Notes under the pieces: generated by a model
Told to the model about the DNA's origin: nothing
Databases searched by the model: none
What the model saw: the letters and a program-made list of their open reading frames with translations, nothing else
Made by a program: the position numbers and the translations under genes
Assembly (NCBI GenBank): GCA_036703985.1
Contig: DATNQN010000022.1
Coordinates: forward strand, 124,001-188,000
Length of the DNA stretch: 64,000 bases
Source: Leptolyngbyaceae cyanobacterium
GTDB taxonomy: Bacteria; Cyanobacteriota; Cyanobacteriia; Cyanobacteriales; Aerosakkonemataceae
Direction of reading: 5' to 3'
Shown: in pieces, positions 56,375-64,000 of the stretch
How positions within the stretch are numbered: position 1 is the stretch's first letter
How the letters are laid out: each line of letters begins with the position of its first letter

Positions 56375-57190
56375 TTGAAAGTTAAACTGATTGATTTAGC
56401 TGGCTATCCTTTCCCCCTAAGGATAGCTTCGTTGCTAATAATTTTACTCTTGGTATGGTTGCCGATCGCCATACCGATTAATTTTTTAGTACGTGACAGA
56501 AACTTGGTAACAATTCTGACAATGGGATTGTTATTTATCGAGTTTCTGCTGCTGCTTAAGTTTTGGGGCAAAAAAGTTTATCGGCAACCCTATTTATTGA
56601 AAAATTACGGTTTAGTAAGAACGCGAAAAAATTTTTTAGAGCTTTTAAAAGGTCTGAATATTGGCTTTGTTTTTACCCTTAGTTTGTTTGCGCTAGAGGG
56701 ATTATTCGGTTGGGTGGTTTGGCAAAATTCAGATAATTTACCGAGAATAATTTTAGAAGGATTAATTAGTGCTTTGGGTATTGGTTTTGCAGAGGAATTA
56801 GTATTCCGAGGCTGGCTTTTAGATGAATTGGAACGAGATTATCGACCGGGTATAGCTATTTGGGCAGACGCAATTATTTTTGCTAGCTTACATTTTCTCA
56901 AACCCCTAAACGAGATGATTCGCACTTTGCCTACCTTTCCAGCATTATTGTTATTGGGTTTAACTTTAGTTTGGGCGAAGCGAGGTAGTAAAGGACGTTT
57001 AGGATTATCGATCGGTTTGCACGCTGGGTTAGTTTGGGGTTATTACATAATTAATGTAGGACAGCTAGTGCAATTTTCCAACCAAGTTCCTGAATGGGTA
57101 ACTGGAATTGATAAAAATCCTTTAGCTGGAGTGATGGGTCTGATTTTTTTGAGTATTTTGGGGTTTTGGATGAGGAAAAGGATCGGATAG
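56375..57190 (+). CDS. CPBP-family intramembrane glutamic endopeptidase
   Basis: A 271-residue protein with about seven hydrophobic segments. The motif set of the CPBP (Abi) family is present: GFAEELVFRGWLLDEL with E140-E141 and R145, then FASLHFLKPLNEM, then SIGLHAGLVWGYY, each supplying a catalytic or metal-site residue. Rce1-type peptidases cut prenylated proteins; bacterial ones have varied or unknown substrates. The start is TTG 56375 with GAGG four bases upstream, close to but weaker than usual. It follows clpS by 17 bases. Family is secure; substrate is unknown. Confidence 0.85.
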   Translation: MKVKLIDLAGYPFPLRIASLLIILLLVWLPIAIPINFLVRDRNLVTILTMGLLFIEFLLLLKFWGKKVYRQPYLLKNYGLVRTRKNFLELLKGLNIGFVFTLSLFALEGLFGWVVWQNSDNLPRIILEGLISALGIGFAEELVFRGWLLDELERDYRPGIAIWADAIIFASLHFLKPLNEMIRTLPTFPALLLLGLTLVWAKRGSKGRLGLSIGLHAGLVWGYYIINVGQLVQFSNQVPEWVTGIDKNPLAGVMGLIFLSILGFWMRKRIG

Positions 57191-57352
57191 AACGACCAAG
57201 AAAATACTTACTTCAAGGCAAATTTTTGAAGCAATAAAAACAATTTTAGAGAACTCACAACTACTTAGGTTCAAATTAGTAAAACTTAATAATTTGGCAG
57301 CCTATAGCTTAGAGTTATCTTTACGTTCTAAATAAGAGAGAGGAATTCTAGA

Positions 57353-58057
57353 CTAATCCTCCTTGATAATATGCTCTATTTCCCCTATTTTTAACGGAAT
57401 TTTAATTGCTTGTGGTAACTGCGAGACTGCTTCTAACATAGTTCCTACCAAACAAACTCCTACTAAACTCACCCCTTGTAAATTAGCATCTTCCAATTCA
57501 GCACAAAGCAAATTTGCTCCCGTCAAGTTTACTCCCGTTAAATTTGCACCGCGTAAATTTGCTTCTTCTAAATTTGCATTAGTTAAAGTAGCGCCTTGTA
57601 AATCTGCTTGACTCAAATCTGCGCCTTGTAAATTGGCTCCGCTAAGATTAGCCCCACGCAAATCTGCACCGCGTAAATCTACTCCTTTTAAATTTACGCT
57701 CATTAAATTAGCACCGCTTAAAAAAGCGCCTGCAAAGGATGCTTGAGTTAACTTAGCACCCATTAAATTAGCACCTCTTAGATTGCTTCCTCGCAAGTCA
57801 GCGCCAGTTAAATCCGCTTGCATTAAATTAGCACCTAACAAGGTTGCTCTTAAGTCAGCAGCGATCAATTGAGCGCTTAATAAATTAGCTCCTTCTAATC
57901 GAGCAGCTTCTAATTTTGCGCCACTTAAGTTAGTGCCAACTAAGGTAGCACCGGCTAAGTTAATTCCTCGCAAGTTACTGCCAGATAAATCTTCGTCTTC
58001 TAAATTTATTCCAGGCAGTTGTTTGATTTTTCCCGCACGAATGTTTTCTAAGTCCAT
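57353..58057 (-). CDS. Pentapeptide-repeat protein
   Basis: A 234-residue protein built nearly entirely of A(D/N)LxX pentapeptide repeats from about residue 20 to 210. Short examples are ANLMQADLTGADLRGSNLRG and ANLSGANLQGADLSQADLQG. The repeats form a right-handed quadrilateral beta helix. Such proteins are numerous in cyanobacteria and their functions are mostly unknown. It lies 5 bases after the DICT-domain gene on the same strand, so it is cotranscribed with it. No signal peptide is present. Confidence 0.92.
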   Translation of the reverse strand: MDLENIRAGKIKQLPGINLEDEDLSGSNLRGINLAGATLVGTNLSGAKLEAARLEGANLLSAQLIAADLRATLLGANLMQADLTGADLRGSNLRGANLMGAKLTQASFAGAFLSGANLMSVNLKGVDLRGADLRGANLSGANLQGADLSQADLQGATLTNANLEEANLRGANLTGVNLTGANLLCAELEDANLQGVSLVGVCLVGTMLEAVSQLPQAIKIPLKIGEIEHIIKED

Positions 58058-58062
58058 AAAAC

Positions 58063-59433
58063 TTAACTATTAGTTTGTTGATAAGTTTTAGATTCTGTAA
58101 TTGATAAAGGTTCTAGTAGCCACATTCCAGATGTTACTCTCGGTGGAGTAATTGGTAGATTTAATCCCTGTTGTAAACCCATCACTAATAATGCTAGGGT
58201 TTCTACTAGTTTGGGGTCCCATCGTTTCCCTGCTTCGGCTTGGCACTCAGCTAAAACATGGGATAGGATTTCCTCTCTACTAAGATTTTCTGCTTCTTTT
58301 GCTAGTTGTGTAATTCGCTGTTCAAAATAAGCAACTAATCCCAGTATTCTCGATTCCAAAGGGATAGCATCGTGAGAAACGCCACCGGGAGATCCGCTAC
58401 CGTTCCACCATTCAGTTTGATGGGTGATAATATGCGCGATCGCTTGCAATCTGGGCATTGCACGCAAAGCTTGTACCCCAGGTTCTAAATGACAACAAGG
58501 TGCTTCTTCTAATGGACTAACAGTTGTCACTCCCAAAGGAACTAAGCCGTGTAAAAATCCAGCTAAACGCAATCGTTTTAATTGCCAAGCAGGAAGGTCT
58601 AAAAGTTGCCCCATCACTTCTGCTAAAGCTGCCACCTCAGCAGTTGCCATTGGATTACCAGTATTAGCTAATTCCATTAATTGCGCCATTCGCACGAAAG
58701 CTTGTAATTCGTTGGAAACTAAATTGATATCCAAGTCTTCTAAGTGAGATGGCTGTATTTGTTCGGTAATTAAATGCTGTTGGCTGGTGTGAAGATAATC
58801 TACTACGCGAGAAACGATTTCTCCTAAATTATCTTGTTGGGAATTAGCTGCTTGTTCGGTAATTTCTTTAACTTGTTCTGTTAAACTTTTTGCTAGTTCT
58901 GGATTATAGCGATCGACATGAGCGATCGCTAAATTTACCGTTTCCAAAACTAACCCGGGTTCAAACGTCCAAAAACCATAAAATTTCCGCTCGCGGTCTT
59001 CTTCTGGCGCACCTTCTGCACCATAATCAGATGGTGATAATTCTTGACAAAGTACCATTGCCGTGTAGCTCGGTGACAAAATCATCAAGTGCCATTCTTG
59101 GGCTACCGGATCGACTGTTTCCAATCCTACCAAAGCTACATTAGACAAGTTGCTAGTTGGGTGCTCTGCAAAGCCGCTATCTGGGGCTGCCAAGATTGCG
59201 ATTTGGCGGGATTTTTTGGCAATTTCCCCATATCTTTCTGCCTCTTGAAGATACCATTTACCTCTTTGAAATGCGGTAATCATTAAGGGAGCGGTATGAG
59301 AAGTGAGGATACTATCTTCTAAGGCGTGACAGAGGGCGACTAGGGTATTTTTGTAATACACTCCAAATCGCAAAGGTCTTGGCCCTGATTTATGGGCATC
59401 GGCTAATTGTTGCAGTATAGAACCTTCTAACAT
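58063..59433 (-). CDS. DICT-domain sensor with degenerate HD-GYP-like domain
   Basis: A 456-residue soluble protein. The N-terminal DICT domain (about 1-170; FGVYYKNTLVALCHALEDSI, WHLMILSPSYTAMVLCQEL) is found in light- and redox-linked signalling proteins. The C-terminal part (about 260-430) resembles HD-GYP phosphodiesterases but with key changes: LHGLVPLG replaces the HDIGK metal site and HQTEWWNGSGSPGG replaces the GYP motif, so it is probably inactive. The usual downstream stretch persists as IPLESRILGLVAYFEQ. A likely signalling receptor without catalysis. It is between the radical SAM gene (72 bases) and the pentapeptide gene (5 bases). Confidence 0.8.
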   Translation of the reverse strand: MLEGSILQQLADAHKSGPRPLRFGVYYKNTLVALCHALEDSILTSHTAPLMITAFQRGKWYLQEAERYGEIAKKSRQIAILAAPDSGFAEHPTSNLSNVALVGLETVDPVAQEWHLMILSPSYTAMVLCQELSPSDYGAEGAPEEDRERKFYGFWTFEPGLVLETVNLAIAHVDRYNPELAKSLTEQVKEITEQAANSQQDNLGEIVSRVVDYLHTSQQHLITEQIQPSHLEDLDINLVSNELQAFVRMAQLMELANTGNPMATAEVAALAEVMGQLLDLPAWQLKRLRLAGFLHGLVPLGVTTVSPLEEAPCCHLEPGVQALRAMPRLQAIAHIITHQTEWWNGSGSPGGVSHDAIPLESRILGLVAYFEQRITQLAKEAENLSREEILSHVLAECQAEAGKRWDPKLVETLALLVMGLQQGLNLPITPPRVTSGMWLLEPLSITESKTYQQTNS

Positions 59434-59440
59434 GATTTAG

Positions 59441-59501
59441 TCATTTGTCATTTGTCATTGGTCATTTGGTAGTAGTTAGTAATTATTTTTACTAACTACT
59501 A
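59441..59501. repeat. STRR heptamers plus 13 bp inverted repeat
   Basis: TCATTTG, TCATTTG, TCATTGG and TCATTTGG stand in tandem at 59441-59469. Right after, TAGTAGTTAGTAA (59470-59482) pairs perfectly with TTACTAACTACTA (59489-59501). Together they fill the spacer between the radical SAM and DICT genes. Heptamer STRR tracts are a known class of cyanobacterial repeat. Confidence 0.75.
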
Positions 59502-59505
59502 AATA

Positions 59506-61080
59506 TTAATTACCAACTGTTACCAGTTGTTTTTCTTTTGATTCAATGGGTGCAGAAAGGGCTTCTTCTAAATCGGCACAACCCAATTTTTCTTCTAAAA
59601 TCTTCATTACTTCTCGTCCGAAGTCATTGGGATTTTGACGCCATGCTTGCAGACAAACTTCGCCAAAGAAAGAACCGAGGGGTTCGGGATTCCAGAGAAG
59701 TTTTTTGGCTGTCCAAGGCATCAGACTCATGGGGTCGTAACCGGGTTTGAGGATATTATTTTCAAAGGCATATTCTTCTAAATGGGTATGGGGTTGCAAA
59801 CCGATAAAGAAGATGGCTGGTTCTACTTTGTCTCTGCCAAAAATCCGCTCTAGTTCTCGATGATAGGCGATGGTTTGACGAATGGTTTCCGGGCGTTCAT
59901 CGATTACGTTAAAGGAATAGTTTACGGAAACTAGGTCATTAAAGCCAGCTGCTTTTAAGTCGCGACAGTTTTGTAAGACGGTACGCAGGTTATAACCCAT
60001 TCGCATTTTCCGCACTAATTCCTGAGAACCACTGGTAATTCCAATTTCAAAGTAGTTCATTCCCGTTTTTGCCATCAAGTCACACAACTGGGGTGTCAAG
60101 TTGTCTGCTCTGATGTATGCTGCCCAGTGAATATCTCTCATGCCAGCATCGAGAATTTTTTGTAATAATTCGATCGCATCATCGATAAATCTGCGGGCTG
60201 GGATAAACTGAGCATCGGTAAACCAGAAGTTGCGAATACCCCTGTCATAAAGTTGACGCATTTCGGCAACCACTTCATCGGCTGGGTTAATGCGTACTTG
60301 TTTTCCTTCAATGACAGTGTAAACGCAATAGCAGCAGTTGTGGGGACAACCGCGCTTGGTTTGGACGCCGATGTAGAAGTCTTTATCTTGTAAGTAGTAG
60401 GGAAATTCTGGCCAGATGGTTTCGATGTAATCGTAGTTGCAGGCGGTTTTCTCAATATTAGTGGGTGCTTCGTGGATCATGCGATCGCGCGGTTTGGTTT
60501 CTCCTACCACGTAACACCTTTCGTCAGAAATATCTTGTCCTTTCAAGAGTTTTTCTAACAACGCTTCCCCTTCACCTACAGAAACGATTGTCCCAGGTGG
60601 CAAACTTTTCCCCAACTGTTCGTAAAATACGCTGACTGCGCCACCACCGACAACGGCACGGGCATTAACGCGATACTTCTTCGCCCGTTTCAATCCTCGT
60701 TTAATCAATCCCAGGTTGCGCCACAGTTCCGTATAGTACGCGCTAGTTACTCGGAGACCGCCCAGCGCCCCTCTCAACCTGAGTAGGGGATTTTTCGCAT
60801 AGTAGAACTCAAAAGCGTGTTGCAGCGGATTACCCCCTCTGCCTCCCACGGGCGCATAAATCTGAATGTCCCGCCAGGAGAAAACTAGCAGAGTGGGCTG
60901 GAATTCATCTATACAAGCATCGAGGGCAGCAACAAAGTCTAAAGGTGGCACTGTTCCCAAGTCAAAAATCCGTTGTAGAATTTCTGGAAATAGCTTGTGA
61001 AGGTGATCTGCTAAGTAAACAACACCGATCGGGAAAATCGGATTGCATGGAAGACGGACGTAAAGGATGCGAGTTTCCAT
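59506..61080 (-). CDS. B12-binding/radical SAM protein, cyanobacterial high-light acclimation type
   Basis: From ATG 61080 the product is 524 residues and starts METRILYVRLPCNPIFPIGV. A cobalamin-binding-like domain (about 10-190) with PTLLVFSWRDIQIYAPVGGR, RGALGGLRVTSAYYTELW and VVGGGAVSVFYEQLGKSLPP precedes the radical SAM core with the cluster motif KRGCPHNCCYCVYTV. I recall this family as annotated 'photosystem II high light acclimation radical SAM protein'; the chemistry is unknown. A longer start at 61098 adds six residues. It leads the radical SAM-DICT-pentapeptide group on the minus strand. Confidence 0.85.
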   Translation of the reverse strand: METRILYVRLPCNPIFPIGVVYLADHLHKLFPEILQRIFDLGTVPPLDFVAALDACIDEFQPTLLVFSWRDIQIYAPVGGRGGNPLQHAFEFYYAKNPLLRLRGALGGLRVTSAYYTELWRNLGLIKRGLKRAKKYRVNARAVVGGGAVSVFYEQLGKSLPPGTIVSVGEGEALLEKLLKGQDISDERCYVVGETKPRDRMIHEAPTNIEKTACNYDYIETIWPEFPYYLQDKDFYIGVQTKRGCPHNCCYCVYTVIEGKQVRINPADEVVAEMRQLYDRGIRNFWFTDAQFIPARRFIDDAIELLQKILDAGMRDIHWAAYIRADNLTPQLCDLMAKTGMNYFEIGITSGSQELVRKMRMGYNLRTVLQNCRDLKAAGFNDLVSVNYSFNVIDERPETIRQTIAYHRELERIFGRDKVEPAIFFIGLQPHTHLEEYAFENNILKPGYDPMSLMPWTAKKLLWNPEPLGSFFGEVCLQAWRQNPNDFGREVMKILEEKLGCADLEEALSAPIESKEKQLVTVGN

Positions 61081-61615
61081 TGTTGACTTGTGTATCAAAA
61101 ATTACTATGTATACGCTGAAAAGATACAGCTAAATGGTTTGGTGGCCATTGCTGCTGTGGATGCTTTTCTCAGGAATTATGATTATTTTCATATAACTTT
61201 ACGATAGCATCGACTTTTCTCATAGATAGAGTAATTTTGCGGAAATTGGCCAGCTGGTTACCCTTGAGGTAAAGGACAATACAGATTATTTTGGCAAAGG
61301 CAAATATGGATATCGCATCAAATACCGATCGGCGAACATCTTTTTTACCCTAATAGCTCGGAAAATCAGCTTTTTTCTATAGCCCCATCCGTGATTCCAA
61401 AAAACTTTCTTAAAATAGAAGACTCATCTAGTTAACTCTGTTATTCCACTGAGATACTCTCAAAAATTAGTAGCATATAACACAAAATACTTTATAACTT
61501 TAGATAGATATTTTATATATTTAGTAAGTTGGTAGTCGCAGTTACAACAAACCGGGATCGCTCGGTGTTAAGTTTTTCAATAACATCTAATTCGGTACCA
61601 AACTGCTCAGGAAAT
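61081..61615. other. Divergent gap, radical SAM / DUF1830 gene
   Basis: About 530 AT-rich bases. A TTG-initiated extension of the DUF1830 frame (61529) was rejected. No repeat, RNA gene or clear hairpin was recognised; promoters of both genes are expected. Confidence 0.4.
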
Positions 61616-62008
61616 ATGGCTCAGATTCTTGATCCCCTACCGCCTGACTCCCAAAACAACATTCTTTGCTGCTATGTAAATGCTACCAGCAAGGTTCAAG
61701 TTGCCCGGATATCAAATATTCCTAACTGGTATTTTGAAAGGGTTGTCTTCCCAGGACAAAGGCTGGTTTTTGAAACAATACCCGAAGCATTGTTGGAAAT
61801 TCACAGTGGCATGATGGCCAGTGCTATTTTGTCAGATAAAATACCTTGCGATCGCTTGCGGGTAAATGAAGAGCCTTCTGAGGATGCTTCTCCCATTCAG
61901 CGGCCACTAGAGGAAGAAACAAAAAAACTTCCTAAAAGAGAACCCATTAACAACACTGTAGAAAAAACTACATTTTTTTCAAATCCTGTTTTAGCAATTG
62001 CCAAATAA
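61616..62008 (+). CDS. DUF1830 domain protein
   Basis: From ATG 61616, 130 residues. MAQILDPLPPDSQNNILCCY is followed by VNATSKVQVARISNIPNWYF, ERVVFPGQRLVFETIPEALL and SAILSDKIPCDRLRV, the DUF1830 core. The last about 45 residues are a charged, low-complexity tail. A longer start at TTG 61529 adds residues not conserved in this family; AGGA close before 61616 supports the shorter form. DUF1830 is a cyanobacterial family with no assigned function. Confidence 0.85.
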   Translation: MAQILDPLPPDSQNNILCCYVNATSKVQVARISNIPNWYFERVVFPGQRLVFETIPEALLEIHSGMMASAILSDKIPCDRLRVNEEPSEDASPIQRPLEEETKKLPKREPINNTVEKTTFFSNPVLAIAK

Positions 62009-62144
62009 GATCGCCAATTTAATATCATCCACGATATTTCAAGGTGTGTTCCTGATTTTGTGCTAGGAATTTCATATAAAGCCCATGAGTTACTTTTTTA
62101 CTCATGGGTATGAAATTTCCGATTTGATAAGTAGGTAAAGCACC

Positions 62145-62582
62145 TTGAATCTACCTGATTTTCTTTGGTTATGGAAGATAGCCGCTTGGTCGATGGGATT
62201 ATCCATCGTGGGTTACCTGTTGCTGGCTGCCAGCGGTTTTTTCATGTTTTACATTCGTCGATCGCAGCAACCGCGCCTTAGCTGGTTACGCCCTTTTCAT
62301 TACGCGATCGGCATTATCGTGGTCGGCTTAGTATTAGTACTACTTACGATCGGTATTGTGGGAACTTTAGGCCACTATGGTAGCTTGAATCATTCAGTAC
62401 ACTTACCGATCGGTTTAGCGGTGGTAGGGTTAGTTCTCATCTCGGCTGGTAGCGCTACCTTAATTAGTCCACGGTATCCTTGGGCTAAACCACTTCACAT
62501 AGGAACGAACATTCTTTTGTTTTTTGGATTCGTGGCAGTTTCTTTAACTGGCTGGAGTGTTGTCCAAAAATACTTACCTTGA
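62145..62582 (+). CDS. DUF4079 family membrane protein
   Basis: A 145-residue protein with four hydrophobic segments (about 12-36, 50-72, 82-104, 116-138). The conserved motifs are SGFFMFYIRRSQQPRLSWLR and PFHYAIGI, and RYPWAKPLHIGTNI near the end; paired histidines in the two helical halves suggest a heme- or quinone-associated cytochrome-like fold, which is inference. The start is TTG 62145 with AGGT ten bases upstream, or a later start. Function is unknown. Confidence 0.7.
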   Translation: MNLPDFLWLWKIAAWSMGLSIVGYLLLAASGFFMFYIRRSQQPRLSWLRPFHYAIGIIVVGLVLVLLTIGIVGTLGHYGSLNHSVHLPIGLAVVGLVLISAGSATLISPRYPWAKPLHIGTNILLFFGFVAVSLTGWSVVQKYLP

Positions 62583-62948
62583 ATTTACTCTCTCGTAAGT
62601 AAAGTAGGTTAAATGTATAGTAGCTTACTTTATACAAGATTTTAGTAAAACAAAATACTATCCTCCATTATTTTTAAATTAAGAGAAAATAGGGTATTTT
62701 TGCGAAAAACTCGGGCTGACTCGATAGTTTACCCTCTCCTCGCTGCTTATATTTATTTTTAGCCTCCAGATGTATACCTTAAGAGTAGATAAATAATTTT
62801 TTAAACTGCTTCGGCAGTCCGTATATTCCTAAATAAGTAAGTTATCTTAAAGAATTCTTAAAATGTTCCGGAAGAAGGAGTTGAGTAAGTGAAGATTCAG
62901 TAAATATACTGAATAAAGTATAGTTGTCTATAAATTCCGTGGTCAGAA
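62583..62948. other. AT-rich gap
   Basis: 366 bases between two plus-strand genes. No ORF, tRNA or strong hairpin was seen. A minus-strand 98-codon frame overlapping its right end is taken as a shadow of the next gene. Confidence 0.4.
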
Positions 62949-63218
62949 ATGTCTTACTCTCCTTTAGCTCCAGGCTTCTTTGTAGTTGCTTCCAATGGTC
63001 TCCCCGCCATCGAAGAATCTCGCCAGGGTAATTACGTATTGGTTTTTCTTCGGCGGGCAGATGCGATCCAGTACTCCGAGCAAATGTCAGAGATTCGTCA
63101 CGTCTCAAAAAAAGATTACGCGATCGCAACAATGCCAATCCACCAGATACAACGTTTACTAAGTCACCGCCTGGTCAAGGTTTGCGTGATCGACAAGTGG
63201 GATGCGATCGTTGCTTAA
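62949..63218 (+). CDS. Hypothetical 89-residue protein
   Basis: Not recognised. A soluble, slightly basic protein: MSYSPLAPGFFVVASNGLPA, then LVFLRRADAIQYSEQMSEIR, then MPIHQIQRLLSHRLVKVCVI, ending DKWDAIVA. It could be a small alpha/beta domain. It looks coding by composition and even codon use with HIP1 inside. No signal peptide or membrane segment. It may be coupled to the next frame, whose first ATG overlaps its end. Confidence 0.6.
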   Translation: MSYSPLAPGFFVVASNGLPAIEESRQGNYVLVFLRRADAIQYSEQMSEIRHVSKKDYAIATMPIHQIQRLLSHRLVKVCVIDKWDAIVA

Positions 63219-63282
63219 AAGCAGTCAACTGAAAATCGACTGCTATATTATTACAATAAGTAAAGTTTCAAAAGTTTTCCCC

Positions 63283-63918
63283 GTGTCCTCATCTTCAGCC
63301 GATCGTCAGTCTTCTGAGATAAATAACTATTCGCTAAGTGGTGAACAGGTAAAATTACGTACTCTTTCCGACGAAATACCTCAATTATCGGTTTTCCGTA
63401 TTTCTCCCCTGATTCGGTTAACCCTGCTAACTTTGTACGTAGCCCTTACCATCCCTTTGCCATTTTTAGCCCAAGTTACGGCAGCACCAGTATCACCATC
63501 ACTACTGTGGTTGGGGATAATTTTAGGAGCGGTAGCTTTGTATGGGATTCTCAGCGAAAAAGTGATATTAGACGAACGAGGGATTCAGGTAAGTTATCCT
63601 CGCTGGATACCGAGCTTTTTTCGGAAAGGTTGGTCTTTACCTTGGGTAGAGGTAAAAGATTTAAGATGCCGTAGCACGGGTCAGGGAGGGCTGGTTTACT
63701 ACTTTGTCAGCACCTCCGATCGAGCTTACTTATTGCCGATGCGAATAGTTGGTTTTGCTCAAATGGTGAAGCAGGTACAAGCTAAAACGGGCATTGATAC
63801 TATAGATGTTCGCCCCTTAGCCCAACCCTGGATGTATTTGATTTTATTAGTTTTTACCTTAATATTGCTATCGATCGACGCTTGGACGATTTCTACTGCC
63901 GTTGCCTCCGGATTTTAA
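63283..63918 (+). CDS. Hypothetical membrane protein, PH-like
   Basis: From GTG 63283, 211 residues. A longer ATG start at 63202 overlaps the upstream gene by 17 bases and adds 27 residues with little sign of conservation. Two N-terminal helices (about 45-65 and 75-92) are followed by a PH-like beta domain (LSEKVILDERGIQVSYPRW, PWVEVKDLRCRSTGQGGLVY, LLPMRIVGFAQMVKQVQAKT), then a C-terminal helix (about 185-206). This layout is like small bPH-domain membrane proteins, but kinship is not proved. Function is unknown. Confidence 0.65.
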   Translation: MSSSSADRQSSEINNYSLSGEQVKLRTLSDEIPQLSVFRISPLIRLTLLTLYVALTIPLPFLAQVTAAPVSPSLLWLGIILGAVALYGILSEKVILDERGIQVSYPRWIPSFFRKGWSLPWVEVKDLRCRSTGQGGLVYYFVSTSDRAYLLPMRIVGFAQMVKQVQAKTGIDTIDVRPLAQPWMYLILLVFTLILLSIDAWTISTAVASGF

Positions 63919-63951
63919 ACTAAAGATTAAGTTATTTAGAGATTTCTTACC

Positions 63952-64000
63952 TTGCCCACCGGACATCATCCCTTACTAAAGTTAGAGCAGGTTAGCCAAA
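63952..64000 (+). CDS. Start of a possible ABC transporter ATPase (partial)
   Basis: The last 49 bases read, from a TTG, as a protein start containing PTGHHPLLKLEQVSQ. HPLLKLEQVS is how many ABC ATP-binding subunits begin. No Walker motif is inside the window, so this is only a weak pointer; the gene is cut by the window edge. Confidence 0.3.
   Translation, partial: MPTGHHPLLKLEQVSQ

Overview
The window is chromosomal DNA from a cyanobacterium, most likely a filamentous or otherwise large-genome type. The evidence is direct: many copies of the HIP1 octamer GCGATCGC, the plastid-type genes ycf35 and ycf46, a PAM68 homologue, sucrose-phosphate phosphatase, ferredoxin-dependent glutamate synthase, a cyanobacterial PanC-Cmk fusion, an RNase E with an arginine-rich C-terminal tail, DUF1830 and DUF1997 proteins, a PEP-CTERM protein, heptameric STRR repeats and cyanophycin genes. 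Coding density is ordinary and genes lie on both strands. No prophage, CRISPR array or rRNA is visible. One tRNA (Cys) and one solo-tnpB insertion sequence are present.

Layout. 1-7 kb: DUF202 protein, hemL, ChaB-like protein, hisIE, an MFS carrier, an exported TPR protein, spp and ruvA. 7-15 kb: the most distinctive block, a reserve-polymer locus. Two paralogous GH13/CBM48 glucan-active enzymes bracket a CphA2-type cyanophycin synthetase, a 68-residue orphan and cyanophycinase, which has a perfect NtcA-type site upstream. A 32-residue membrane peptide also lies there. 15-21 kb: rpsO-pam68, aroF, the ribbon-helix-helix/ycf46/ycf35 group, tRNA-Cys and purM. 21-32 kb: an RlpA-like protein, panC-cmk, Fd-GOGAT and a phosphodiester glycosidase-like protein. 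32-39.5 kb: a cupin, an IscA-like protein and the str operon (rpsL, rpsG, fusA, tuf, rpsJ), then a Lon-N domain protein. 39.7-45 kb: two lineage-specific proteins, a membrane protein, pheA and a DUF1997 protein. 45-52 kb: a TIGR03960-type radical SAM protein, a 1.6 kb non-coding leader, rne and rnhB. 52-57 kb: a STAS protein, a 64-residue protein with structured flanking DNA, a small protein adjoining the tnpB element, clpS and a CPBP protease. 57-64 kb: pentapeptide, DICT and B12/radical SAM proteins, then DUF1830, DUF4079 and small hypothetical proteins, with the first codons of a possible ABC ATPase at the edge.

How the genes connect. The 7-15 kb block puts nitrogen storage (cyanophycin synthesis and breakdown) beside glucan metabolism, and the NtcA site ties breakdown to nitrogen status. 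Fd-GOGAT and the SPP step of sucrose synthesis also lie in the window but are separate transcription units. The str operon and the rne-rnhB pair are core expression and RNA-decay functions in conserved order.

The clearest oddities are these. The cyanophycin synthetase has no P-loop in its Mur-ligase-like tail. An in-frame repeat-derived insert interrupts Fd-GOGAT. A GAAACC/GGTTTC palindrome recurs at the ends of three genes. Several stem-loops in non-coding gaps are not explained by any gene. All calls come from reading motifs by eye; no database search was run.
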